From Crocodylus rhombifer (Eukaryota; Chordata; Crocodylia; Crocodylidae): a stretch of DNA of 64,000 nucleotides. Of the stretch, positions 37,636 through 48,010 are shown one piece after another. The notes below the pieces were generated by a model that was not told where the DNA came from, ran no database searches, and was given only the letters and a program-made list of their open reading frames with translations. The stretch is taken from positions 434,001 to 498,000 of the forward strand of contig JAVSML010021692.1 in the NCBI GenBank assembly GCA_038503035.1, read 5' to 3'. Both the position numbers and the translations under genes were made by a program. Within the stretch, counting starts at the first letter, position 1. Each line of letters opens with the position of its first letter.

Positions 37636-37662
37636 CTGCTCGCGGAGTTTGAGGAACACCAT
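37636..37662 (-). CDS. Putative first coding exon (nine codons) of a leftward host gene
   Basis: On the minus strand the context GCCATGG is a strong Kozak match. The ATG is followed by codons for MVFLKLREQ and then CAG|GTGGGT, a canonical splice donor in phase 0. The exon lies inside a CpG island, about 170-365 bp downstream (in gene orientation) of four CCAAT boxes. That position is what makes the call, since nine codons alone would prove nothing. I do not recognise the gene from this peptide and could not identify further exons in the 37 kb to the left, which would be its intron(s). The 5' UTR would lie at about 37,663-37,800. The alternative is a chance ATG plus donor in GC-rich DNA. Confidence 0.5.
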
Positions 37663-37832
37663 GGCGAGGCCGAGGCCGCTGCCGCCGCCAAAGACTCCGC
37701 GGCGCCCCGCCCACCGCCCGCGCGCGCAGGCCCCGCCCCCGGCCCCGCCCCCACGGGCCGCACCCGCGCGCCGCTGACGGGGCCGCGGCCAGAAGGACAG
37801 GATGGGGGGAACGCTCCCTCCCGCGCACGCGG

Positions 37833-38028
37833 ATTGGCTGTCGACTGGAAGACTCCGGGAAGGCCCTACCCCCCACAGCTTCCCGCCTGTCACTCGCCAC
37901 CAAATGCGCCGGGGATTGGGTTCGGCTTAGAAAGGGGAGGGGAGGTAAGGCGGGGACGGGGCGGAGTAACAGCACAGGCGATTGGTCAAACCGGGGGCGG
38001 GGCAGGGAGTGAGAGAAAGTGTGATTGG
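37833..38028 (-). promoter_or_regulatory. Four CCAAT boxes with interspersed GC boxes
   Basis: ATTGG (CCAAT on the minus strand) occurs at 37833-37837, 37915-37919, 37981-37985 and 38024-38028. GC boxes sit between them at about 37,955-37,963 and 37,993-38,003. CCAAT boxes are classically bound by NF-Y and GC boxes by Sp1-type factors. The cluster lies upstream of the minus-strand exon and could also serve the plus strand. Confidence 0.65.
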
Positions 38029-38394
38029 CAGCGGAGGGGAGAGCGGGCGGCGGGAGGAGCCGTCCTGGCAGCCTGGTTTGGCGCCTGCCATGTGCTTTGC
38101 TCTCTGGAAAAACTGCTCTGGGTGCCTTCAGAAACCCAGCTGCACCCGGTCCCGCACCAGGCGCCGCTCCTGGCATGTTTTTTAAGGCAAGTGTCCCGGA
38201 CGAACCCGAAAACAATGACGTGTTTCACTCGGTGGCGCGTAACATCATGTTTTACGGGGAAATGGCGTCATGAACGAAGGGAGGGTGAAGTGATGTCAGT
38301 GTGAAGAGTACTGGAAACACAGGTGACCAACCTGTTTCCCGCTAAATTTTCCAGGACAGGCCTGTATGCCCTGCTGATAACCAAAGCTCTTGTG

Positions 38395-38479
38395 TCAGAG
38401 GCTATATCTTTTATTAAACCAACTAAATAGTAGCAAAACAAATGATTTAGTTGGTCTAATAAAAGATAATTGCCTCTGA
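38395..38479. repeat. Fold-back hairpin repeat
   Basis: Inner arms 38406-38428 and 38445-38467 are reverse complements at 22 of 23 positions (ATCTTTTATTAAACCAACTA in the left arm). An outer arm pair GTCAGAGGC / GCCTCTGAC extends it on both sides. The word TCTTTTATTAGACCAA recurs near 35,175 in a related fragment. Confidence 0.85.
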
Positions 38480-38787
38480 CCTCAGAGCTTTGTTTCTCTC
38501 TATTCATTAGACCAAGAGAGCTATAACATATATCCCTGCGTGGGCTGCTGCACCAGTCCCCAGGAAGAGTCCCTGAGGCAGGATGCCCATCCTCCAGATC
38601 TGAAAAACCTGCTCTAGATCCATGCCCTAAACTCCCTAAACATTTACCCAATGCCAGGCAGCATCCTTTTGGAGTCTGCAAAGAGGATGCAGCAGAAGAA
38701 ATGTGAGTTACCTCCTCGACAAAGGAACAGTATTGCCGTGCTTCCAGCCCTGTGCGAAAACTAATGATCTCTGTCTCAGCAGTGACA

Positions 38788-38850
38788 GGCTAAGGGGGTT
38801 GGACTAGAGGGCCTCCTGCAGTCCCTTCCATCCCTAACTTCCTATGACTG
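38788..38850 (+). mobile_element. CR1 3'-end fragment
   Basis: GGGGGTTGGACTAGAGGGCC, GCAGTCCCTTCCATCCCTAA and CTATGA match the CR1 tail in order and orientation. Confidence 0.75.
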
Positions 38851-41220
38851 ATTCATTACCTGGAAACACAAGAGCTAGACTACTTGTATTCCAGTGCTGG
38901 TCAGCATTCAGAACTGCTCCCTAGAACTTGATTGTCCCTGGAACAAAAACACCCAACAAATTATAACTTGGGAATCATTTAGGACCAGCTTCAGCTATGT
39001 TTATTCATGCTGAATTACCTCTTACTCCTCCAGTGCCCCTGTTGAGTACAGTGAGTTCATTCTGATGTAGTCAATACAATTTCCAGGTAATCCACTGATG
39101 AGAGAAAGAATTTAGTAACTTCTAGGGAAGGACCATTAAAACTAGCTATTGAAAACACACATAAAAAAAGGGCAGAGAGAGAGGTTTTGAGGTGCTGACA
39201 AAACTATGGTGGAAATTTCCATCCAGATGGAAATACAGAAGGAAGACAGAGTGGTGGAAGATAAGTGCCTTAAATTCACTCCTCGGCAGTCAGTGGAGGA
39301 GCTGCTTAACTCATCTTCATTGTCACTTCCTATTTTAAGGACGTGACACAGACTTTGTGCTGGCCCTTTGCACTCGGAGTGAATTAAATACAAAAAATTT
39401 TTTTGAATACTAACAGATATTCAAGACTTTTGCAAGACAGAATCCTAGGTATAAAAATGGGTAATGTGTGGTACTGTATTACAGAGGCTTAGAGCCATGG
39501 CATAAAGCTGTAGCTTCCATTAAAAAGTCCAACATCATAACTTTGGTTTGGAATTTGTTTTCTTCCCTGACAAATGACATGATTGTTCTGATGGCAAGAG
39601 AGAATGGTTCTGCAAAGTTAAAAAGAAGGTAAAAGAAAAGTTACAGGTTTTTAAGTGTTTTTAAATTTTGACTTTTTTGTGATCCAAAATGACAACATTT
39701 TAATGGAATTAAACCTCCTTGAAGACTTTTATGCTGCCTATGTTAAAAGGAAACACATGAATTAGCAAGCATTTGAAAGCATATCTGACTATCCCAAATA
39801 TATATCGGGTTCAATAGAAGATATCACCCTAAGAAATCCTTGCCTCTTGCATAATTTCTGGATCATCACAACTATAATATCACTTCTACACAACGATTAA
39901 AATTAAGCCAAGTTATTGACAATTGTTGTTATGAATAGTTTGGGTATTGTCCTGCTTCCAATGGGGACTATGTATATGCATATAAGCATGCTGTCTTCTA
40001 ATGATCGCTTGCAACACAAGAATGTAATGATCTTTTCACAGCTAAAACACATTTTCCTTCATCTTAAACATTTACTTTTAGAACTAAAGTATCATGGTTC
40101 CACTCCATGGTTTGCTTGTCTTTCTTAGGCACAATCTCATGTAGCCAAAATAAAATACATTCCCATAATATTGATCCCCCAGATAAATTAAAGAAAAGAA
40201 AAATGCGTATTTTAGTATTGTAGGACTAAGTCATATTGGGACATATAATTCTGCAAATAGGACACATAATTCTGAAAATATTGATTGATTTGGAGTATAA
40301 CAGGTTTTAAAATATTTCTTCTATGGCATTACAACATTATGTATACTATTTCTTTGTGTATTTGCCCCATAAAACAATATCATATGATAAAGGGTGACAC
40401 ACAGTTAGACTCTGACACTCACTTGAATAGCTATCCCACTTTAAATTTGCAATTCACTTTCATATAAAATTATATAACTAAATAGGTAGATATAGTTGAC
40501 AAGCCTGTATACATTAATATGTTCCCTTTGGAGCCACTGGTGTCTGTCATTGTGTAGAGCCAATGCATTACACTGACAAATGACTGGAGGAGCTGTAACT
40601 GTAGACTGTATCACCATCTTTCCCAAACTAAATGTAAATATGCCTCAGGCGTAACCTAGGATCTGGTCTACTGGTCTTATCAAGCATATCTATGCATTTT
40701 CTTGTAATACAACAACTTGAACTCCTATTCAAAATAATCACTTTTTATGAGTAAACTCAAAATATAAACATAAAAGTTAGAAAAAAACATACAAATTACA
40801 CTGATTCTGGAAACATCTGCAAACTTCAACTTAAGCACCTAAGTACTTGCATGTATGAAGCTTAGACATATTCATAAGTGTTTGCAGATATAACTGAGTC
40901 TAGAAAATACAAGTTAAGAGATATATATATAAATTTACTTCACGTGCATGTCTATCTGTCTTATCTATTTTAATTAACAATATTTTACAGTTCTTATTCC
41001 ATATCCAGTTGGGTGAAGAAATTAGTATTAGCACTTAAAAAAAAAAATCTTTTTTATTTAAATTGTAAATATTTCCCATTTGATAGAATCCCTCCAAACA
41101 AAATGTTTTGATTTCTAAAACAAGATAATAGAAACAATATACCTAAAACCTTAAAATTGCCAGATTAGATTTAAGTTGGTGCGGAATATGCATTTCTTGT
41201 TTGTTTATTATGCAGGAGGA
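38851..41220. other. AT-rich sequence, no gene seen
   Basis: No exon, RNA gene or intact element recognised. Confidence 0.4.
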
Positions 41221-41290
41221 TGTAGTAGTAGAATAGTTAAGGTATTTTACTAAGGATCCAAAGGTAGAAGTGTGAGATTCACCCTGAACT
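41221..41290 (+). mobile_element. Possible tRNA-derived SINE head
   Basis: The stretch AGTTAAGGTATTTTACTAAG, GATCCAAAGGTAGAAGTGTG, AGATTCACC has the spacing of a degraded tRNA A box and anticodon region followed by a B-box-like AGATTCACC. It is weak and could be chance. Confidence 0.3.
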
Positions 41291-42048
41291 CATGCTGAAG
41301 ACAGCCTTCAGTTAATCCAGCTGTGTGTGGGTAATCCAGTTGTAATGCTGGCCCTTCTGGGCGTGCCATTGGCTACAGACACTGGCTGCCTTAACCACAG
41401 TAGCTTAATGAACTGCTTTGGCAGACCTTATACTTACTATGTGGACATCATCAATTTTAGGATGGCCTCAGCTATGCATTTTCTTTTGTTTTTAGGTGCT
41501 TTAGTATTACAAATGATATAATAGACAACTGCCTGTTATTACTTAATAGCCTTAGCAGGTTTGTGAACAAACATTTATTGCTTTTGAAATACACATATCA
41601 TGAAAGGAAACGCCATTCTAATAATATTAAGGTTCTGCAGCCATAAAATTAGGAAATTCCACAACACACTTATATAACTGACTTTGTAACTAATTGCCAA
41701 TGCAGCATACCTGAGGGCACACTTTTAGCACAGTATGCAGGGATTTAACTACATGAGACCCATTAGTGTTAATGTTAAATCTGCCTGCTGAAAACTAACT
41801 CTATCATATGTAACATTTTCCAGGGTTTTGGAGGCAGGACCATATGTGCAGCAACTGGAAAACATAGAGGGTCTGAATTAAAAGCATTCTGTAGAACCCT
41901 CATATACAGTAAGTTTTGTGAGTATGTCTGAACTATATCATTTTGACAGGGTTTTTATTTCTTAGTAATACTTGTACATTGTAACTGAAGATTTTAAATA
42001 GCTTCATAAATATTACTTATACCTCTGTGAGAGGTATGAATTATCTTT
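41291..42048. other. AT-rich sequence, nothing assigned
   Basis: No coding or repeat signal that I can support. Confidence 0.35.
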
Positions 42049-42150
42049 TCATCCTGTTAAATGGGTGAACAGACACAGAAAGGATAAGGGACTTCCACAA
42101 GGTCATACAGAGGGTCATTCACAGATCCAGGACTAGAATGCAGGTGACAC
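42049..42150 (+). mobile_element. MIR-like SINE core fragment
   Basis: AAATGGGTGAACAGACACAG, then GGGACTTCCACAAGGTCATA, then GGACTAGAATGCAGGTG is the MIR/CORE-SINE order (GACTTGCCCAAGGTCACA-type core). It is diverged. Confidence 0.6.
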
Positions 42151-42157
42151 TCCACAA

Positions 42158-42310
42158 GAGCTAGGGGTATCAAACACATTTGGCACTACAAGCTAAATCC
42201 AGACTATGGGGCTCTCCACAGGCCAGAGAACCCACAAGCAGCAGCAATGGCATTGATTCCAGTGGCAGTTAAAACTGCTGTTTCAATACAGTTCCAGAAC
42301 CCAACCACTA
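42158..42310. mobile_element. hAT-like element end, left member of an inverted pair
   Basis: Starts CTAGGGGTATCAAACACATTTGG, a degraded CAGGGGTGTCAAACTCATTTG-type hAT end. The block GCAGCAGCAATGGCATTGAT to CAGTTCCAGAACCC recurs inverted at about 43,395-43,455. Confidence 0.6.
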
Positions 42311-43195
42311 CTACTGTCCACCCCCCTTTTCCTCTGCTGCTGATATTAGTCACCAGAGTGACTAAAACCCCTGATTTCAACAGAGTCTGACAAGAAGAGC
42401 TGGGGGAGGAAGAGGGGAGTGCAGCAGAGGATAGGGAGAGGGGCTCAGGCTAGAAGCAGTGGGGGGGAGGAGGGGGAGGTACTAGAGCAGCCCTCCCTTC
42501 CCTTCTGAAGAGAGCTGAGCTGGGCCAAGCCCCAGCAGGACTGTCTCATTAGGGATGTCTGCCTGCACAGTCCCGGGCTTTTCACTGCTGGCTAATCAAG
42601 GGGCAGGAGTAATGCCAGCCCCCAGCCCTGGACTAGCACTCTGAGGCAAGGTGGGGTATACAATTCATGCATCTGTTGGTGATACGGAGATTTTCAATCT
42701 CCCTCCCTGCTTCATCATACTGTCTACAGCAAACTGACAGGTGGGGAAGCCAGCCAGTGGGGGCTGATAACAGTCTTTATCGCCCAGTTAGTGAAGCAAT
42801 AGCCTCTCTCTACATTACTTCAGACTTCATAAACAGCTTACCCGCTGACCTGTTGATTAGTTCCAAAAGCCCTAAGTGGTCACTGTTATGTCTGCCTATT
42901 CCAGTGAAACTGGAGAGAGAAACACACCCAGACACCTCTTGGCATTAGCTAGCATACCACATGCTGGCTATGGTCCCTCTGTGGCAGAGAGGTGGAATGG
43001 ATCTCTGCTTAAGCAGTGAGTGGGTGGGGGGGGCCCACAGGGAAGCCAGCAGACCCTGCTATGCCTGCAAGTCTGTGCTAAGCCCCAGCCAAGGAGCAGA
43101 AGGGAGGGGCCTGCCCTGCTGTGGAGCAGAGAGCCCTGCCCAGCCCAGAGAGCATGCTGGGATGCTGGGGGACTCTGATTTAACTTAAGCCAGCA
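42311..43195. other. GC-richer stretch between two inverted hAT-like ends
   Basis: Purine-rich (42,400-42,500) and GC-rich sequence. The part from about 42,990 to 43,195 is similar to 63,430-63,570, including TGGGATGCTGGGGGACT against TGGGATGCTGGTGGACT, and belongs with the repeat family of the next feature. No coding signal. Confidence 0.4.
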
Positions 43196-43397
43196 AGGGG
43201 TCTGGGACAGACATTGCATAAACCCGTTTAATCCAAGTCAGTTAAGTCTGATACTACTTTCAACCACATTCACATCAAACCGGTTTCAGCCATTTTCAAA
43301 CTGGTTTATGTGCACTGAACATCTGTTCTGTTACAGGTTTAAACCAGTTTCTGATCATTTAAACTGGTTTGTGTATAATGCCTGTCCCTAGCCCCTG
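43196..43397. repeat. Palindromic terminal block of a dispersed element, copy 1
   Basis: About 200 bp with imperfect inverted ends: GGGACAGACATTGCATAAAC at left and the complement of GGTTTGTGTATAATGCCTGTCCC at right. The interior contains TCAGTTAAGTCTGATACTAC and CTGTTCTGTTACAGGTTTAAA, shared with the copy at 63,570-63,770. Confidence 0.7.
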
Positions 43398-43580
43398 GGT
43401 TCTGGAACTGCACTAAAACTGCAGCTTTGACAGCCATGGGAATTAACACTGCTGCCACAATGGCTCTTGCAGATGCAGTGATGAACCCATGGGTACATTC
43501 CAGCCCACAGAAATGGGTGGTCCAGCCCACAATGAAATTCTGCAGGACAGATACCCCACCTCCACAGGCCAGATCCATGT
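43398..43580. mobile_element. hAT-like element end, right member of an inverted pair
   Basis: Reverse complement of 43,395-43,455 aligns with 42,245-42,306 (GTTCCAGAACCC, CTGCAGTTTTA against GGCAGTTAAAACTG, GCAGCAGTGTTAATTC). It ends near CCACAGGCCAGATCCATG. Confidence 0.5.
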
Positions 43581-44439
43581 TATCATTACCACTACCACCA
43601 TCATTACCTTATTCTTTGAAATACTAGGTAAATCAAAATCTAACACAGTAAAGTCTAATTCAGACTGTATACTTTTGTTTTTGAATCACGTGATCTTTGT
43701 TGTTTCTGACTGTAATGGAATCTCATTCAGGAGCCGCATTAGAGCAGTGCAAACTACACAATGACATGAGGCTCCAAGCTGGTCAGAGGCTCCTGTTACA
43801 TTAGGTTATGCTTTGGGCCCAGTTATACTTGTATAATAGCTGAATAATTGAGACTGCTAGAGCTAGAACTCAAAAAGCTCCTATGTGATTTGTCATACAA
43901 CACAGTTACTGTAGTTGTTACATTTCCTGCATCCATTTTAGTTTTTAGCGTGCTTGTCTAAAAAATTGTTTGATCCTGAAACTGAACCTTTGAACAAGGC
44001 TCAAAAAAGGTAAGCTGAACTGCTTGACCATATTGGATATCATAATAACATTCTCTCATGCAGCCTATCTGTACTTTAAATGGCCTCTCAAAATTGAATA
44101 CAGGTGTTCAGAATGTCAGCTCTATCATTGGTGAAGAAACAAAGGAGAGGTGGCTCCTCAGTTGCACTTACATGGTCAGATAATGACATTTTTTTCTGGT
44201 CAGATACGGTGGATGCTATTTGTACTTACATAGCTATGTTCGTGCTGTGCTTCCCTTCTGAGTACAGTAGGAAGACTTCACTATAGCTTCCTAAGCTCCA
44301 GGGTAGAAAAGATCTGCATGGATATGTGCCTATGTCTATGTAAGTCCCCCAAAAATGTAGTTGGAGAAAAACACAACTAGCAACTGTTTGTCAAAAAAGA
44401 AATGTCCTATCTTTTAGCCTGGTGGTTGGAGTGGAAGAC
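43581..44439. other. AT-rich sequence, nothing assigned
   Basis: No gene or full repeat recognised. Confidence 0.35.
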
Positions 44440-44528
44440 CCAGATTCTTGCCCCTTATCCAGATGAGGTTTGAACCTGCCTTTCCTAGCAAAATGTTCTA
44501 ACCTTCAGGCCACAGATAAGGCTCCCTA
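44420..44528 (-). mobile_element. tRNA-derived SINE fragment
   Basis: On the minus strand: GTGGCCTGAAGGTTAGAACA, TTTTGCTAGGAAAGGCAGG, then GGTTCAAACCTC. This places a degraded A box before a good B box (GGTTCAAAC) at tRNA-like spacing, so it is read as the head of a tRNA-derived SINE. It is not a functional tRNA: the acceptor stem and A box are degraded. Confidence 0.5.
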
Positions 44529-44844
44529 GTCTTCATCTTGAAGCTGAACCACTGGGCAACTAAGAGGAGAAGATATGTGGGACCAGGAGTAAGCAAGCAA
44601 ATTAGAGGGAGGGTGGCTCAGTGTTAAGGATACTATCATCAAAAGAAGCAAGCCCCAGGCTCTGACTATACTTCTCCTAGTGGGCCAGAAGCTATCCCAC
44701 TTCCACCTACCCAATTTATCTAATGAATGTTAAATACAAAAGTCAGAAAAGCCAATCAGAGTAGGGGCCAGAATCCATGGCCTCTCCCCCTCCTGGAATC
44801 TTTCCACCATTTAGGCATTTAAATGTAAAAAAGAATTCAACCCA

Positions 44845-45512
44845 CTGGCAAATCCAGAATTGCTGTGAGGAGGTGTGACCACACCCCTTTGGCTGGGTGG
44901 CACATACTCAGTGAAGAGATCATTTTGCCCATACAGCATGTGGCCAAAGGGGGTGTGTTTGCATGTCTCTCCCCACCATCACCACCCTAGATGCCAGTGA
45001 GCTCAGAGTTCACCAGCTAGTTGGAACAAGATCTGGCCTGGAGTCTCTGAGTTTCACACAGCTCCAGAGCCCAGTAAGGTGAGTGCTGCCACTGTTTTCC
45101 CTCCCCCCAAAAATTAAACAACAAGGATAAAGAGGGGAGGAGAGGAAGAGATGATCATCCCCTACATTCATACAACTCTGGAGTTCAGAGGCTGAGCGCA
45201 GCCGCTGCTCCTTCCCTCTTTTCCTTCACTGCTGAATTCCACTAGGAGGTGGGGGGGGGGTGGAGGGAAGTTGGGAGAAGGGGAAGACATGAGGGAAAAG
45301 CAAACAGCAGCAGTGCTCACCCTTGGGCTTTGGAGCTGCGTGATAACCAGCTTGTGAGCTCTGAATTCATGGCACATGCAAATCTCCATCAAAACTTGCA
45401 CTCATATGCCAGTGAGCACAGAAAGCTCACTGCTCATGCAGCACACAGTCAAAGGGAGATGCGACCATGCCATCCTGCCCACCTGGGTCCACCCCTGATT
45501 TGGCTTCTAGTG
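44845..45512. mobile_element. Fold-back element with long imperfect inverted arms
   Basis: The left half (44,845-45,100) and right half (45,280-45,512) are imperfect reverse complements. CAGCTCCAGAGCCCAGTAAGG + TGAGTGCTGCC on the left pairs with the complement of GGCAGCAGCAGTGCTCACCC-type sequence on the right. GCCAGTGAGCTCAGAGTTCA and GGTGTGTTTGCATG have inverted partners as well. The ends are GGCAAATCCAGAATTG and CACCCCTGATTTGGC. No coding capacity. Confidence 0.6.
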
Positions 45513-46828
45513 TTGCATCAAGGGTTTTTGAAGAATAAGCAAGTAGTCTTCTTCTATGTCCACACAAAACCATATTTTTATGTTACTACGTAAAACTCAA
45601 ACATTCACTAAACAGTATAGAATCTTAAAAGAAATTCACTGTTTTTAAACATCAACTTTGCTCTAATTAGAAATATTTGCATATACTTTTGAAAACCTGC
45701 ATGTGCCTAAAACCACATGTAAACCATATGTAAACTCTGTTCAGATAATGCTTTTATCATCCTTAGGGATAAAGAGATTAAGACAGAAGAAAGGAATCTC
45801 TTGGAAATACACAACTGTGATGATTACGTATGTCAGCTGGGTGCTGCTGTGATGAATTTCAGGGAAGATGAAAAGGATTTCCCTGGCAGCAAAAAGTTTG
45901 TAACACAAAGAAGAAAAAATGAAGCAAAGCAGTTGTATTTATCTTTACATCGTAACAGACAACCTTACTCCTGTTTTTGTGATGTTTTCCCTGCTCTCAT
46001 CTTAGAAGGTTTTCCATTTGATATGAAGTATTAATAAGAAAAGGAATAAAATCAGAAATCTAGATACATTTGTCTTTCACAATTTGTTATAGAAGTGCCA
46101 GTTTGATGCATTTAATGTGTCCTAATTTTACTCTTTGCAGATGGCTAAGATACAGGAAGGGCTTATCTAAATATTAGGAACATAATTGTGATTTGATATA
46201 TCACCTCTCCTCTCCTGTCTACAATATAGCTCCATTGTTGAGATCAGCAAAGAGTCTCTAGCACCTTGAGGTAGGCCTGATAAATAATCTGACACTGGAA
46301 CCAATGGCAGTTTTGCACTGACTTTATTAGGTGCAGGTTTCAGCTTCTCAGGTGCGGGCTGTACGAGCCAGATCCTGTTATACCTAGTAGGTGTCTACGT
46401 GACATATCCAACACTATCCACCCTGCTTTAGTCCTTGAAAACCTACCAAATAGATCAGTATTTGTAATGCCTTAAGTTATGGACTAAGCCTAAATCGCAA
46501 AAAAGTAGCAGGGAGGAGGAGAACTCATTCACCTTTTACAATAATGGCTTTTTCAGGGATTTGAAGAGAGTGGAATAGCATTACTAACAAATAGAAGATC
46601 TGGCCCAGTGTTTTTAAACTTGGTCTCTAACTTGGTCTTTCACAACCTGAGTCTGTTAGCTTTCATGCTACAAAAAGTCTATTTTCCCAGGCTGTTTAAG
46701 AAGGATTGGTTAGGGACTGGAGTGGTTAAATTCACAGGCACTTCTTTTGCATGGTTTAATGAATTTAATAGGTACCCAGCAAATAGGATTTGGACTTATA
46801 TATACATATAGGCACCTCTCTTATAATA
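45513..46828. other. AT-rich sequence, nothing assigned
   Basis: A 77-codon open frame at 45,801-46,034 has no recognisable motif and no splice or promoter context that supports it. Confidence 0.35.
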
Positions 46829-47065
46829 GTTTCGTAGTTGCTAGGGGCTGGAAGGGACCTTACAGATGATCAGGTCCAGCCCCCGTGCACTTGGGCAGGA
46901 CAGACTGCTGGGATCAGGTGACCCCAGCAAGACGGGCACCGAGACGCTTTTTGAAGATCGCCAGGGTGGATGACTGTATCACCTCCGGCAGGAGCCTGTT
47001 CCAAATCCTTGGCACTTGGCTTGTAAAGAAGTTTTTCCTTATGTCTAGCCTGAAGCGGTCTTCAA
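46829..47065 (-). mobile_element. CR1 3'-end fragment
   Basis: Reverse orientation. The CR1 tail (GGGGCTGGAAGGGACCTTAC, CAGGTCCAGCCCCCGTGCAC) is followed by the complement of the ORF2 C-terminus (AAGAAGTTTTTCCTTATGTC encodes DIRKNFF in reverse). Confidence 0.9.
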
Positions 47066-47124
47066 TCATGCATTAATTCAACTAAATAAATGCTATAGTA
47101 ATACCCCCAAAATAATTTTCACTG

Positions 47125-47205
47125 TATTGGGCACTGCATGACAATAAGAGATAGTCCCTGTCCTGGAGAGCTTACAGTATTAAAACAAGCTATACATTAA
47201 CTGCT
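47125..47205 (+). mobile_element. MIR-like SINE fragment
   Basis: TTGGGCACTGCATGACAATA, AGAGATAGTCCCTGTCCTGG, AGAGCTTACAGTATTAAAAC follows the sauropsid MIR-like repeat order also seen at 13.8 and 52.7 kb. Confidence 0.5.
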
Positions 47206-47704
47206 ACAAGAAAAAAGTGCCCCGGCACATTAAATATAAGTTATGGAAGCATTATTCTAGTGTAGAATTTTAAAAAATTGTACATTTTGTGAAAATGTAG
47301 GAGCCTTTTGCAATATAAAATTGCTCTGTATTTTGTATGTAGTTATATAGAGCATTTTAAGAATGTATCCACTTGTATTTGAACCAGCCTACATTTTTGG
47401 TAAAATGCTTGCTTATTTTATAACTTTACTTAAATGTTGTAGTAGTATACATTCACTGGAAAAAGTGTAGAGAATAACCTCTAAATCCATGAAGGGACGG
47501 TTGTAATTAAACTCATATAATTACAGATGTTAGCACTGAATAGTCCCTAAAGTAATGAATGTAGTGTTCTCCATTGCCATGAGACAAACTGACTAAATTT
47601 AAACTTGTATATTTTGTAGTAGCAAAATGAAACTGAGATGTTGGAATAGTTCCCTGTACCAATATTTGACCATGGTTATTTACAGGCTATTGGCCTGTAC
47701 AACG

Positions 47705-47791
47705 GTGTTGACTTACAGAATTTTATATATGTGTACACACACACACACACACACATGTGCACACACGTGTATAAATAAAACAACATGACCA
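47705..47791. repeat. Left arm of an inverted repeat bracketing 5.15 kb, with (CA)n core
   Basis: The 87-bp arm starts GTGTTGACTTACAGAATTTT, has a CA microsatellite core and ends TAAAACAACATGACCA. Its reverse complement is at 52,775-52,855. Outside the CA tract the two arms are almost identical, and similarity ends sharply at both edges. Confidence 0.9.
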
Positions 47792-47833
47792 CACCTTTCA
47801 AAATGCTGCATACATTCATACATATATATACTG

Positions 47834-48010
47834 AACCAAAGACTGCGGCGCTGGTGTTATCGGGAAGGCTTTGGCTTCCATGACCACAGCCCGCTCTTTG
47901 GAGAGAGAGGCAGCGAGCTGCTGGGAAGAGATGGCCTCCACCTCTCTCCCCTGGGGAGGAGGCTCTTCTCAGCCAGGCTGGCTGACCTGCTCCACCGGGC
48001 TTTAAACTAA
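47834..48010 (+). pseudogene. CR1 ORF1, C-terminal fragment (SGNH/esterase-type end)
   Basis: 5'-truncated remainder of ORF1, read in the frame that ends with TAA at 48008-48010. The visible residues include LRRWCYREGFGF, DHSPLFGERG and GRDGLHLSPLGRRLF, ending DLLHRALN. The DGLH segment fits the Asp-x-x-His block that closes SGNH-hydrolase (esterase-like) domains known from CR1 ORF1. The N-terminal part with the catalytic Ser is absent, so the product cannot be active. The frame overlaps the ORF2 frame, which is open from 47,986. The final codons carry the slippery heptamer described separately. Confidence 0.75.
48001..48007 (+). promoter_or_regulatory. Candidate -1 ribosomal frameshift site T TTA AAC at the ORF1/ORF2 junction
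   Basis: The heptamer TTTAAAC is in the phase required for -1 slippage (X XXY YYZ): ORF1 reads GCT TTA AAC TAA, with stop at 48008-48010. After a one-base backward slip the next codon is CTA (48007-48009), in the frame of ORF2. Downstream, 48011-48021 can pair with 48038-48048 (nine pairs, two mismatches by eye), and a shorter stem from 48015 leaves a 7-nt spacer. The heptamer also lies in a perfect 7-bp inverted repeat (47996-48002 with 48009-48015). This is a sequence match only; no frameshift has been shown. Confidence 0.5.

Larger units (their letters stand above)
37260..38280. promoter_or_regulatory. CpG island promoter
   Basis: A roughly 1-kb block very rich in G+C and CpG, in sharp contrast to AT-rich flanks. 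It contains GC boxes (GGGGCGG near 37,960; GGGGGCGGGGC near 37,993) and four ATTGG boxes. This is the profile of a housekeeping-type promoter. A minus-strand first coding exon lies inside it at 37,636-37,662. Rightward transcription is also possible: 38,165-38,273 has a short open frame from an ATG and CRE-like ATGACG words, but I see no protein I recognise there, so bidirectionality is only suggested. Long ORFs through this block are compositional. Confidence 0.8.

Noticed and set aside
37044..38215. Long open frames (up to 245 codons, both strands) across the CpG island
   Set aside because: High G+C content removes stop codons. Products are Arg/Pro/Gly-rich without domains, and frames are open on both strands at once.
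38165..38276. Short plus-strand coding exon beginning at an ATG near 38,178
   Set aside because: About 30 codons ending in TGA with no recognisable peptide. CpG-island context alone is not enough to call a second gene.
44420..44528. Functional tRNA gene
   Set aside because: Has a B-box-like GGTTCAAAC, but the acceptor stem does not pair and the A box is degraded. It fits a tRNA-derived SINE.
47725..47765. Z-DNA or regulatory role of the CA tract alone
   Set aside because: CA microsatellites are common. The notable point is its place in a long inverted repeat, reported separately.
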